Positions 14,711 through 23,521 of a stretch of DNA of 64,000 bases are shown in pieces. The stretch spans positions 37,966-101,965 of the forward strand of contig CATLPG010000004.1 of the NCBI GenBank assembly GCA_950054195.1, given 5' to 3'. Origin of the DNA: an uncultured Saccharospirillaceae bacterium. Lineage in GTDB: Bacteria; Bacteroidota; Bacteroidia; Flavobacteriales_D; CAJJDF01. Position numbers and translations under genes: made by a program. The number at the start of each line of letters is the position of its first letter. Positions within the stretch are counted from its first letter, which is position 1. The notes under the pieces are model-generated. The model saw only the letters and a program-made list of their open reading frames with translations. It had not been told where the DNA came from and searched no databases.

Positions 14711-15874
14711 TTAGAAAGCTTCAGCTATACCTAAATAAGTGTTATTTGTATTTTCCCCAAACCCCCAATCAAACCTTAGGTTAAGTTTTTCTTTACTATC
14801 AATCATATATCTTAAGCCTATACCCACAGACGGTTTTATTTCATTCAACTGAATTTCTTTAGGTAAATGGAATACCGTCCCAAAACCAACAAATCCAACA
14901 ACTCCCCATCGAGACTTTTTAATTCTTTTTCTGTATTCAAATTGAGTCGCAACCATATTATCTTCCACATAACGTCCCTCCTTGTATCCTCTCATAATAT
15001 TTGGACCTCCTAGAAGTGCAAAATCACTAAAAGGTACTGTTCCATCCGTAAAATATCCCAATACTTGACATGCAAAAACATCATCATTTTTTCTTGAAAC
15101 TCTTGTATAATACCTTAAATCTATATTTGTTAACTTAAAATTATAGGCTTCAGGTGAAAATCGTCCATAAAAACCATGTGTTAACAAAATGTACATCCCT
15201 TGCGTAGGATTTAATATATTATTTCTACTATCATATAACCCTCCAACTACCAATCCTCTGGAAGTATTACCTTGATACCCTAAAGGGTCCAATGTTTCCA
15301 ATATCCCATTTTCTTTCGTTTTTACATTGTAGATATGATTAATCCTCATGCCTACTCCAGCAAAGAAATACTTAACGAATAACCTTTTCATTAATAATGG
15401 CTGTGCAGATAATTGGAAATAACTATACGTTTCTTCTGAAGATTTTTGAGTGTTTATTCCAATTCCATAAAATGATCTAGGGTAATTTTGAAATTTCACA
15501 TCTCCGAAAAGTACCCATTTTTCTTGATTTGCAAATACTGTATAGCCTGAATAGAAAATAAATTGGTTTTTTAAGGTGTACTTTAATGAAACTGGCATAT
15601 TAGAGGTGCGTGTTTCTTCACCACTTCCTTTGAATTTAAACAAAAATTTAGATCCAACTCCAAAGCCAAAACTAGTCTCGGGTGTGTAAGCAATTACTGG
15701 TGCTATAATTAATCTTGAGGGATATAATGTACTATCTCTGGCTACAGCTTTTTTATTAGGGTGAAGCGTAAAAATATCTTCCAGCTCCTTTTGACCATTT
15801 AGTGAATTAACACACAAAATAGAAAGTAAAACTAGACGAATTGTGTTATGTATTATATTTTGTTCCCTTTTCAT
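14711..15874 (-). CDS. BamA/TamA-like outer-membrane barrel without POTRA domains
   Basis: 387 residues from the ATG at 15874; an in-frame ATG at 15925 is possible, but the signal-like segment (IRLVLLSILCVNSLNGQ) is better placed with the shorter form. The mature protein is a 16-strand-type barrel of the surface antigen D15 superfamily, recognisable by LLGGPNIMRGYKEGRY, the conserved RGY of the lid loop, and by a C-terminal Phe. No POTRA repeats precede the barrel; the linker from signal to barrel is only about 40 residues. It is therefore a short Omp85 relative, not the BamA assembly factor itself. Function unknown; the family includes lipid and protein translocation components and patatin-associated barrels. 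Confidence 0.8.
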   Translation of the reverse strand: MKREQNIIHNTIRLVLLSILCVNSLNGQKELEDIFTLHPNKKAVARDSTLYPSRLIIAPVIAYTPETSFGFGVGSKFLFKFKGSGEETRTSNMPVSLKYTLKNQFIFYSGYTVFANQEKWVLFGDVKFQNYPRSFYGIGINTQKSSEETYSYFQLSAQPLLMKRLFVKYFFAGVGMRINHIYNVKTKENGILETLDPLGYQGNTSRGLVVGGLYDSRNNILNPTQGMYILLTHGFYGRFSPEAYNFKLTNIDLRYYTRVSRKNDDVFACQVLGYFTDGTVPFSDFALLGGPNIMRGYKEGRYVEDNMVATQFEYRKRIKKSRWGVVGFVGFGTVFHLPKEIQLNEIKPSVGIGLRYMIDSKEKLNLRFDWGFGENTNNTYLGIAEAF

Positions 15875-15940
15875 TACCACTTGGGAGTTTCCTAAATGTA
15901 CATTGAAAAATTGAACTTTATTCATTCTAGTGTAATTAGA

Positions 15941-15956
15941 TCGTGTTATAACACGA
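15941..15956. promoter_or_regulatory. 16-bp perfect palindrome between putP-like and BamA-like genes
   Basis: TCGTGTTATAACACGA reads the same on both strands. It lies in the short spacer between the symporter stop and the barrel gene start, with no T-run, so an operator for the BamA-like gene is more likely than a terminator. Confidence 0.4.
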
Positions 15957-15982
15957 AATAAACTTACTATTTGGGATAAAAC

Positions 15983-17485
15983 TTAGTTAGCTGTTACTTT
16001 GGGAGGATAAATTTTAGAGAATATTACACCTACAATGATTGATATAACAAAAGAAGGTGCCAGTACATCCAACTTCTCTAAATAGACACCTATACCTTCT
16101 ATTTCTTGAAACACAAACTTAAAAAGTGGCACACATAAAAAACCTGTAATCATAGAGGCAATTGCTCCTTTCTCTGAGTAGCCTTTCCAGAATAATGACA
16201 AAATAATAACTGGACAAAAAGTAGCTGCTATACCTGACCACCCAAAAATAATAACCCAAAATAGTTGTCTGTCTGGAGATACCAACTCAAAAATTAAAGC
16301 CAATAACAAGGCTAAAACAGCCATAATAATAGTGGCTAACCTGGAGATTTTAACCAGTTTTGATTTATCTACGTTAGGTCTGAATATTTTTTGATAAAAA
16401 TCTCGAGTAATAGCACTTGATGCAACAATCAATAGTGAATCTATGGTTGACATAATAGCTGAAAGAACAATAGCTATGTAAATAGCCGCAATAGCCAATG
16501 GTAGGAACTGATCTGTCATCATTGTTAATACATTGTTCCCTCCTACTCCAAATACTGCTTCTGGATCTTGACCTTCACTTGTAAAGTAAATTCTTGCTAA
16601 GATACCAATGGTAACAGCTGCTGCATCTGTAATAATTGTAAAAATGATAGCCACCCATTTACCTTTATCAATTTCAGCTTCATTTTTAATTGACATAAAC
16701 CTTACATAAACTTGTGGTGAACCAAGAAATCCTAAACCTATCATAGCAAAACCTAGTATAGTAAAGGTATTTAACAATGGTGTTTCAGTTCCCCAAATAT
16801 TTGATAGTTTAGGATCAATTTGACTTAAAGAGTCAACTACACCTGTATCCCATGTCATAGAGAAATAAGCTATTATTGGTAGTAGTACTAATCCGAAGAA
16901 CATAAGTAAGCCTTGAAACAAATCAGACCATACAACTGCTACAAAACCACCAATGAAAATATAAGCTAACACAATAACAAAACCTATTAAAGCTCCTACA
17001 AAGTAATTTGTACCCATCATGGATTCAAAAGCAGTACCTGTAGCATCAATTTGTGAACTCACAAAAATTACCACGAAAACTGACAGCACAGTAGCTGCTA
17101 TACCTCGTAACCAATGGGTGGTTGTTTTAAAATGACTTTCTAGGTAATCTGGGATTGTAATTGCTTTGTACTCATCTGATTTCCGTTTAAAGCGTTTAGC
17201 CATATACATCCAAGAAATAGCCACACCGATAACCTCACCAATAACAATCCAGTAAGCGGACAAACCTGCTAGAGCCCCCATTCCTGTAACGGTGAGCAAC
17301 AACCAACCAGATTCTCCCGTAGCTCGTGCAGAAAAAGCTACTGCCCAATAGCCTATCTTTTTGCCACCAATGTAATAGTCGGTCATATTTTTAATTCTTT
17401 TGGAAGCAATCATACCTATTACAAACAAAATAAGTACGTACAATGTGAGGGCAATTATTCTTGATATTAAAACTGATGCTTCCAT
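15983..17485 (-). CDS. Sodium:solute symporter, PutP-like
   Basis: 500 residues with about 13 hydrophobic segments, the size of SSS-family transporters. Diagnostic regions are YYIGGKKIGYWAVAFSARATGESGWLLL near the N-terminus (close to the PutP sequence around the first Na+ site) and the central GFLGSPQVYVRFM. It also has the SAIMSTIDSLLIVASSAITRDFY block that carries the Na2-site residues. Predicted to import proline or a related osmolyte with Na+ across the inner membrane. The presence of several mechanosensitive channels in this window fits with osmolyte use, but the substrate is inferred. A CAAAGGTA box (-7 on minus) lies at 17521-17528. Confidence 0.88.
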   Translation of the reverse strand: MEASVLISRIIALTLYVLILFVIGMIASKRIKNMTDYYIGGKKIGYWAVAFSARATGESGWLLLTVTGMGALAGLSAYWIVIGEVIGVAISWMYMAKRFKRKSDEYKAITIPDYLESHFKTTTHWLRGIAATVLSVFVVIFVSSQIDATGTAFESMMGTNYFVGALIGFVIVLAYIFIGGFVAVVWSDLFQGLLMFFGLVLLPIIAYFSMTWDTGVVDSLSQIDPKLSNIWGTETPLLNTFTILGFAMIGLGFLGSPQVYVRFMSIKNEAEIDKGKWVAIIFTIITDAAAVTIGILARIYFTSEGQDPEAVFGVGGNNVLTMMTDQFLPLAIAAIYIAIVLSAIMSTIDSLLIVASSAITRDFYQKIFRPNVDKSKLVKISRLATIIMAVLALLLALIFELVSPDRQLFWVIIFGWSGIAATFCPVIILSLFWKGYSEKGAIASMITGFLCVPLFKFVFQEIEGIGVYLEKLDVLAPSFVISIIVGVIFSKIYPPKVTAN

Positions 17486-17929
17486 TAGAATATGTATTTA
17501 TGCTTAATTACAACGAATTACAAAGGTAATGGATAAATGGGGGAATGGGAAATTAAAAAATAAAGGTCTTATTTTTGTTTGTGGAAAGGAGAGAAAATCA
17601 AAAAGGTAATTAGAAGTGTGCTTAAGAGGTTATTTTTCTGGAATGGGAATAACTTGATGCAAGCTTTTATTAAAAAAATATCTACACTACACTTACTAAT
17701 GAAAATAACACTACGCTTAAAAAGGATTTAAGCACAGCAACAAATAATAACATTAATACATTATTATGGCTACACCTGAGGAAAAACTAGCCGAATCATT
17801 AGAAAAAATGAAGTAACTACAAGACAATGGTGTTGTAGATATAAAAACGATAAAAAGGAAAGCCTGTGGCTAGGATTAATTAGAATTATATTAACTGTTA
17901 GGTTAAATAAAGTCCATTATTTTTATATC
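17486..17929. other. Intergenic stretch with a degraded gene at the edge of the restriction island
   Basis: 444 bases between the symporter start and the mcrC stop. The part next to the symporter holds a -7-like box at 17521. The middle has no recognised feature. 17766-17873 holds a broken Fic-like N-terminus (see separate entry). No integrase, tRNA copy or terminator was found. Confidence 0.6.
17766..17873 (+). pseudogene. Remnant of a Fic-family protein N-terminus
   Basis: An ATG opens MATPEEKLAESLEKMK, then an in-frame TAA, then in the same frame LQDNGVVDIKTIKRKACG and a TAG. The two halves joined across the stop resemble the conserved opening of a Fic/Doc protein family (MATPxEKLAxSLxxLKxLQDxGxVAIxT), recalled from memory. 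The remaining protein of several hundred residues is missing. It is on the strand opposite to mcrC, at the outer border of the restriction island. Confidence 0.5.
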
Positions 17930-19189
17930 TTAAATAAGTTTATTAAATACCTCTTCGCTTAGCAGTTCTCCCTTTTTAATTTCACCATTATGATTTAACA
18001 CGTTTACAAAGCCTAGCTTACATTCACTTTCTATTTTTTGATATTCGTTTTGCAATTGGTGAATAGATTGATATTTATATTTCCCGAAAGTACTATCTTC
18101 TTGATCTACTTTTGGATATAGCAACAAACTTCTTTTCGCTTTCCAATGTAAGTTGTATGTAAACATTTGTTTTAAATCATTGTCAGAGGGGTTGTTTGAT
18201 TGTACTATTTTCCACTTTGTATCGATTATAAATGTTTCGTTTTGAGGGTTTATTATAACAATATCTGGTCGGATGGTTTTATGTTTCCAAAAAACATCAG
18301 AGTTTTGAAATGAGACTGTATAGTTTTCTTTTTTGTGTTTGTTTAAAATTCTAAAAATATATTCTTCCCATAACATATTCATATCAAACAAAAGTGTTAG
18401 CATATTATCCTCTCCCGAACTTATATTAGACGAATAATTAAGAATAAGCATTTTTGCAATATTTAAAGCTTGCTCGTAAGGCTTTGATTTTCTGTTTAGC
18501 TTTATCCTTTTAAAATGACTTTCTGTTATTTTTGTTTGTGCTACTCCATCAAATTGGAACAACAATCGGTTCACCCTGTCTGTTAGTTGCGAATTAGAAA
18601 GATTATCCAACACATTTAACCCTTGTAATAATACTTCGTGTATTAAATGGTTTTTATCGTACACTTGATGTTCACAATAAAAACGCTCTTTATGCACTAT
18701 ATTTTTTTGAATGTTTTGGCTAAATAACAACTTCCCTTTTAAAGCTAATTGGTTACTTTGTTTTTTTCGGTATTGCTTTATTAAACCTATTCTTACTAAA
18801 TGCTCTATTTCGGTTAGATATAAAGTAAAATAGGCTTCTAAAATAGAATTATATCTTTTCTTTAATTGAGTTTCGGAAACGGTATCAATTTGTATCTTTT
18901 TACAAATACGTAACATTTCCAAAAGCACATTTTGCCATGTATCTTTTTCTATTTGTGAATCAAGGTTAACTCTATCTGCTTTAGGTAAAATTTCGATAGT
19001 TAAATCACCAATTTTTATAACACCTACATAACTAATAAACTGAACACCATTATAGATGGGAGTAAAATATTTATTTCCGTGTTGCTCATTAAATTTCACC
19101 ATGGTGTCTAAATGATTTTTTGTAAAACCATGCTCACCAATTCGTAATTTTTGGTATTCGAAAACTTGTATGAGGTTGTTTATACTCAT
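17930..19189 (-). CDS. mcrC: McrC, nuclease subunit of the McrBC type IV restriction system
   Basis: 419 residues. McrC docks on the McrB hexamer and cuts DNA with modified cytosines. The N-terminal half has the family pattern (YVGVIKIGDLTIEILPK, residues 54-70, and the helical LLFDMNMLWEEYIFRIL, 266-282). The C-terminal PD-(D/E)xK site is visible as RPDIVI with Asp309 and FIIDTKWK with Asp323 and Lys325. Five bases separate it from mcrB, so it is the last gene of the island transcript. No clear terminator follows before the Fic remnant. Confidence 0.93.
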   Translation of the reverse strand: MSINNLIQVFEYQKLRIGEHGFTKNHLDTMVKFNEQHGNKYFTPIYNGVQFISYVGVIKIGDLTIEILPKADRVNLDSQIEKDTWQNVLLEMLRICKKIQIDTVSETQLKKRYNSILEAYFTLYLTEIEHLVRIGLIKQYRKKQSNQLALKGKLLFSQNIQKNIVHKERFYCEHQVYDKNHLIHEVLLQGLNVLDNLSNSQLTDRVNRLLFQFDGVAQTKITESHFKRIKLNRKSKPYEQALNIAKMLILNYSSNISSGEDNMLTLLFDMNMLWEEYIFRILNKHKKENYTVSFQNSDVFWKHKTIRPDIVIINPQNETFIIDTKWKIVQSNNPSDNDLKQMFTYNLHWKAKRSLLLYPKVDQEDSTFGKYKYQSIHQLQNEYQKIESECKLGFVNVLNHNGEIKKGELLSEEVFNKLI

Positions 19190-19194
19190 CTATG

Positions 19195-21639
19195 TTATTC
19201 CATTATTTCGTATATCGATTTAAAATCAGCAACTGACATATTGCCAATGTCTTTTAACTTAAAAATCTTCTTATCAGTAATGAAGTCTACATCCGAATAG
19301 GCTTTAAAAGAAGCTAAAACATTTTTGTTTTGTGTTGACTTTTCTGCTATAAAACTTTCCCCTAATACTAAGCCAATTTTACCATAATCACCATAAAAAT
19401 ACTCTTCGAGCAATGGGATTATTTTATCTTGAAATACAAGTTTTAAATCATCCAGTGATTTAACCGTGAAAAAGTAAGAATGTCCTATTTGATGGTCTTT
19501 ATCAATAAGTAATTCTATTCTTTGGTTAATGGTATCCAGTAATTGCTCTAAATTAACTTCTTTATAATCTAAATTATTAAGTAATGAAGGTTTGGGCAAT
19601 AGTTCTTCAAAAGAAAATCTTCTTCTTAAGGCTGTATCTAATGCCTCTACACTTCTATCGGCTGTGTTCATTGTACCAATTATGTATACGTTATTGGGTA
19701 CAGAGAAAGGTAATTTTGAATACGGAAGGGTAAGGTTGATTTCTTCTTTAGATCCTTTCCTTTTGTCATCTTCAATGAGGGTAATAAGTTCTCCAAAAAT
19801 AGCCGATACGTTTCCTCTGTTTATTTCATCAATTATTAATACATAATTACCTACATCTTGTTTATTATTTGATGGTTTATTAGAAAATTTTTCTTCAAAA
19901 ACCTCCAGTTTAACATCTTCATCTGCAAACTTATAGATAGTTTGTTGTGAAACGTTTTTATCAATAAAAATTTTAGGGGAAGTATTTAAGTTTGTAGCCA
20001 ACCATTTTACTTTCCTGAAATGATTAAATGGTATTTCTTTATTTTCATCAAATTCGTAGTCTCCATCAATTATTCCTATGGCATCAACGATGCTATTTCC
20101 TAAAGTAGCAACAACAACATCCCCTTTTTGCATCCACTGTTGAAAACAATAAACTGCTTGTTTGTTGTATGCTGAATCAGCATCTAAATCAGGGAAATTT
20201 TTAATAAACTCTTCTTTAAACTTATCCCAGTGGTTGTAATTTGACAATATTGAATAATTATTATTACCTCCCCAACCTAACGCGATATAATTATTAGCAA
20301 TGCACCAATTATGAATATCTTTCCTATGTTTTCCTCCCAAACTCATTTTAAAGAATGATTTAGTAGAAAAATCAATTTGTTCATTAATAGAGTCTATTTT
20401 AGCAATTTGCTGTGCCGAAGTACAAATTGATTTAAATATACCGTCTTGTACTGAGTAAACTACCTCGTCATTTTCGTTTGTTTCAGGCTTTATACCTTCC
20501 ACAAAATCTTCATAACTCATACTTTGATGAAAAGTTGTAAAGCATACTTTTTCTTTATTAACTAAATCATCATAAAGGGTTAATATCTCATCTCTAGTTC
20601 TTTCTTTTTTTCCTAACACGATATTAACTGCTAGTTCTTTGGTTTTGTATGTTTTTCCTGTTCCTGGAGGTCCGTATAATATTTGGTTTAGTTTCATTTT
20701 CAAGTCATTATTTATTTCGTTAGGATTTTCCAAAGAATCATTTATTATGCCCCATAACTCATGTGAGAATTGGAAAAAATCCTTACTTCCTATCTGAGTG
20801 ATCACGTAGTTATTTAGAGTAGAATGGCTTTTTTCTATACCTGTATATCCAAGGTAATCGGCACAGTCTAGTAAAGATTCGTATTTAAAAATATTTATAA
20901 CGTTATAATTTGAATACAAAAAGGCAATTTTCCATTTATAAGCATTACCAATGTCTATCTCGTCAATAGCTTTAAGGTTATTTTCCTTTGCTAATTTTGC
21001 TATGTCAATTATGATGCTTCTTACGTTTTCGAATGCTTCATTTGTAGAATTTCCATATTTTTTAAACCAGGCGTAATCTCCATCAGATAACCTGTTCCCT
21101 GTACTTCCAGTGTTACTGGTTTCACTTCTCTTGTAGATCCCAAATTTATATGAGCTACCACCTTTAATACTTCCTAAAGGAGCTGTAATATGTTCAACCC
21201 AATAACAAAAAGAGTTTTTATCTAAATTGGTATAATCATCAATGGTCATTTGATGAAGTTTTTCGATAGACCATTTTTTTAAAAACTCATCTTTTAATTG
21301 ATATAGTTCGTTAAACATCTTGCTTTCAACTATCAACTCTTCTGTTTTCTTAAGTAAATAATAGGGTTCTCTATCGTTGTTTGGGATTATTTTTTCAGGT
21401 GTAGCTCCCTCAATTATTGTTTGCCCTACATGTTTTCTCCAATCATAGCCAGTTCCATAATTGTTTTTTCCTTCTGGATCTAACTCAAATAATACGCCTT
21501 TACCAAAAAAGCTGTGAGTATGAAACACTTTTTGAATGTTGGTATCTACACGTAACATGGGTTGTTTCCATCCCATTACATCTAGCTCTTGCTGATTCAT
21601 GTGCCGAGCTTTTATTATTTTAATTTCATCACCCTTCAT
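19195..21639 (-). CDS. mcrB: McrB, GTPase/AAA+ motor of McrBC, with inserted PUA/EVE-like domain
   Basis: 814 residues. An N-terminal part of about 315 residues is of unknown fold and contains a GGSSYKFGIY block and a KWKIAFLY block. The AAA+ module begins with Walker A GPPGTGKT (323-330), followed by TTFHQSMSYEDFVEGIKP. It continues only much later with Walker B LIIDEINRGN (601-610), the McrB signature GTMNTADRS (655-663) and LRRRF. In usual McrB proteins the step from the EGI region to Walker B is short. Here about 165 residues (422-585) intervene, with a PUA/EVE/YTH-like pattern: YIALGWGG, QKGDVVVATLG, DAIGIIDGDYEF, FRKVKWL. Such folds read modified bases. Overlaps the start of the preceding small gene's end by 11 bp. 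Confidence 0.93.
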   Translation of the reverse strand: MKGDEIKIIKARHMNQQELDVMGWKQPMLRVDTNIQKVFHTHSFFGKGVLFELDPEGKNNYGTGYDWRKHVGQTIIEGATPEKIIPNNDREPYYLLKKTEELIVESKMFNELYQLKDEFLKKWSIEKLHQMTIDDYTNLDKNSFCYWVEHITAPLGSIKGGSSYKFGIYKRSETSNTGSTGNRLSDGDYAWFKKYGNSTNEAFENVRSIIIDIAKLAKENNLKAIDEIDIGNAYKWKIAFLYSNYNVINIFKYESLLDCADYLGYTGIEKSHSTLNNYVITQIGSKDFFQFSHELWGIINDSLENPNEINNDLKMKLNQILYGPPGTGKTYKTKELAVNIVLGKKERTRDEILTLYDDLVNKEKVCFTTFHQSMSYEDFVEGIKPETNENDEVVYSVQDGIFKSICTSAQQIAKIDSINEQIDFSTKSFFKMSLGGKHRKDIHNWCIANNYIALGWGGNNNYSILSNYNHWDKFKEEFIKNFPDLDADSAYNKQAVYCFQQWMQKGDVVVATLGNSIVDAIGIIDGDYEFDENKEIPFNHFRKVKWLATNLNTSPKIFIDKNVSQQTIYKFADEDVKLEVFEEKFSNKPSNNKQDVGNYVLIIDEINRGNVSAIFGELITLIEDDKRKGSKEEINLTLPYSKLPFSVPNNVYIIGTMNTADRSVEALDTALRRRFSFEELLPKPSLLNNLDYKEVNLEQLLDTINQRIELLIDKDHQIGHSYFFTVKSLDDLKLVFQDKIIPLLEEYFYGDYGKIGLVLGESFIAEKSTQNKNVLASFKAYSDVDFITDKKIFKLKDIGNMSVADFKSIYEIME

Positions 21640-22033
21640 CTATCATTTGTTTTAATATCATGGAAGCTAACCCTAATTTTTCTCGGTATTTAATTGGTGT
21701 TATTTTAACATGGTCGTAATCTCCGTTTAAAACCTCTTTATGGTTTGAAACATTAATTTTGTTAGGTGCATTGTAAAAAAAACAATCAAATTCCATGGGT
21801 AAAGGTTGCCAAAAAATTCTCATGTTAAAATGTTTAAAATCTATTAGCTTGTTATATATCCTATCTCCACACTTAAAATTTAAATAAACATTTCCCCATT
21901 GATCACTACTTGAATATGGAACAATACCAACATTTAAAACCTCTTCAATTTTAGGCTTGGGAAGTTCCTTGCTTTTATGTAAACCATAAAATTTAACAAA
22001 TTTCTCATACACTTTATCTCTGTCGAATTTCAT
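21629..22033 (-). CDS. Small protein of unknown function in the mcrBC operon
   Basis: 134 residues, no signal peptide or membrane segment. Aromatic-rich and mixed alpha/beta with segments such as SSSDQWGNVYLNFKCGDRIYNKLIDFKHF and FWQPLPMEFDCFFYNAPNK. A C-terminal helix has KYREKLGLASMILKQMI. I do not recognise the family. Its stop codon lies inside mcrB (11-bp overlap), which points to translational coupling and a role with McrBC. It could be an accessory specificity, inhibitor or regulatory subunit. It starts 43 bp after hsdS. Confidence 0.7.
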   Translation of the reverse strand: MKFDRDKVYEKFVKFYGLHKSKELPKPKIEEVLNVGIVPYSSSDQWGNVYLNFKCGDRIYNKLIDFKHFNMRIFWQPLPMEFDCFFYNAPNKINVSNHKEVLNGDYDHVKITPIKYREKLGLASMILKQMIDEG

Positions 22034-22076
22034 GATATTGTTGATAGTATTAGTTGAGTACTTACAAAATAAACGC

Positions 22077-23363
22077 CTAACTCCTCCTTTTGTACTCCAC
22101 TACATCCTCAGCAACTTTGGCTAATTCTTGTTGGGCTTGTTTTACGGATACCTGCCCATTCATTAACATGGGTAATAACCAATCTCTGAGTTCGGAGAGT
22201 TTTTGGTTTTGTTTAGAGTTTTTAACAACTAAGTCTAAAATTGGACTAATTTTCTTATCAATTTGATTGCATAAATCTATTGGAGGTATTGCGATTCTAC
22301 TTTGTGTTAAATGATCTTTAGTAATATGTCCCATTGTTGTTTTTCTTAAATCTGCAATCATTTTAAAATGTTGTAAGTAATTAAGAAGCTCAAAATAATA
22401 GTAAGATTTAGGATATTTATCAGAGGTAACTTTAAATATATGCTGATTAAGCCCTCCATTGCCTCCAGACCAAATCATTACTTCTAATGATGCCGACCAA
22501 GAGAACAAAACATCCCCATTATATACTTTTACTTTTTCTGGTATATCAGAAGTTACTTTTTCAGTTTTTTCTGTAAATCCATCTCGCATTTCCTTAATCT
22601 TGATAACTGGAAGGAAATTTTCATCTGTTGGTCTATATTTTTGACAAGCTAAACCATTTTGAAAGTTAGCTATATCAAATAAATTTCCAACTTCCCACCC
22701 CTCAGGAATTTCTCTTTTTAGTTCTTTGTTGTAAACCATTTTGCCTCCAGAGCTTTTATAAGGTTTTAACACACCCCCAGCCCCTCTCGAGAGGGGAGTG
22801 TTGGTAGAGGGAAAATCAAACTGGACAAACCAATAATCGTAAAGCGTTTTTGCCATGGCTTCTAACTCGGCATTTATTTTATTGTTTACCTCAATTTTGG
22901 CATCTAAATCGGAGAGGACTTTGGCTATTGCTTTTTGAGTAGGTAAACTGAAACTAGGAATTGGAAATTGTAGGATTTGATTTTTGTCTCCTCTAGGCAT
23001 TTTTGTCCCTTTGGAACCATTCATCATATGTTCAAAAAACTCATCTCGGAACATTGAATAATAGATAAATTCAGAATCATATCCAGCTTTTACCTTAAAG
23101 GTTAAAACATCAGAAGAGCTTCCTCCAGAATATTTAGCAAACCAAATTTTTTTTAAATAGGGTCGAATATTACCAACCAAAATATCTCCTTTATCAAAAC
23201 CAGTTACAGAATTAGAAGACTGTTTAGGCATTTTTTCCGCATCAACTTTACCTTGTTTGTTTTGAAGAAGATTGTCCGTAGTTATGTAGTTTTCTACAGA
23301 AATCTCATCTAATAAAGCTCTTGATTTGGAATAAGATACTGCATCTTTTAGTTTCTTATCCAT
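22077..23363 (-). CDS. hsdS: HsdS, specificity subunit of type I restriction-modification
   Basis: 428 residues with the two-TRD architecture. TRD1 runs over about residues 20-140 and is followed by the conserved helical spacer (LPTQKAIAKVLSDLDAKIEVNNKINAELEAMAKTLYDYWFVQFDFP). TRD2 opens with REIPEGWEVGNLFDI and is followed by the second conserved helix near the C-terminus (NQIDKKISPILDLVVKNSKQNQKLSELRDWLLPMLMNGQ). In the loop between YWFVQFDFP and KPYKSSGGKMV, an in-frame palindromic repeat adds STNTPLSRGAGGVL. The recognised DNA sequence cannot be deduced. It is separated from hsdM by 158 bp of hairpin-rich DNA. Confidence 0.93.
   Translation of the reverse strand: MDKKLKDAVSYSKSRALLDEISVENYITTDNLLQNKQGKVDAEKMPKQSSNSVTGFDKGDILVGNIRPYLKKIWFAKYSGGSSSDVLTFKVKAGYDSEFIYYSMFRDEFFEHMMNGSKGTKMPRGDKNQILQFPIPSFSLPTQKAIAKVLSDLDAKIEVNNKINAELEAMAKTLYDYWFVQFDFPSTNTPLSRGAGGVLKPYKSSGGKMVYNKELKREIPEGWEVGNLFDIANFQNGLACQKYRPTDENFLPVIKIKEMRDGFTEKTEKVTSDIPEKVKVYNGDVLFSWSASLEVMIWSGGNGGLNQHIFKVTSDKYPKSYYYFELLNYLQHFKMIADLRKTTMGHITKDHLTQSRIAIPPIDLCNQIDKKISPILDLVVKNSKQNQKLSELRDWLLPMLMNGQVSVKQAQQELAKVAEDVVEYKRRS
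22768..22802. repeat. Palindromic repeat element inside hsdS
   Basis: A perfect 16-bp palindrome cccctctcgagagggg (22781-22796) is flanked by aacac (22768-22772) and gtgtt (22798-22802). It is far richer in GC than its surroundings and is translated in frame. Sequences of this kind recur as dispersed repeats in Bacteroidota genomes (recalled, not searched). Confidence 0.7.
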
Positions 23364-23401
23364 AATTCAAACTATTTAAATTTCCTTTAATCTCCTTATG
23401 C

Positions 23402-23515
23402 AATCCTAAAAGGATTATACACTTATAAATAGGACTTAACAAAGAGGTGTACGACCCTGAAAGGGTCTTACTTTCTACGAACTGACTGTTATTAATATTT
23501 GAACCCTTTGGGTTC
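23402..23515. repeat. Three short hairpin repeats in the hsdM-hsdS spacer
   Basis: aatcctaaaaggatt (23402-23416), gaccctgaaagggtc (23453-23467) and gaaccctttgggttc (23501-23515) are 15-bp palindromes with 5- to 7-bp arms; the first two share an aaa-type loop. The spacer has no reading frame. They could stabilise or attenuate the transcript between hsdM and hsdS, or be relics of small mobile elements. Confidence 0.6.
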
Positions 23516-23521
23516 CTTCTG

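Noticed and set aside
14711..15874. BamA, the essential outer-membrane assembly factor
   Set aside because: There are no POTRA repeats and the length is about half that of BamA.
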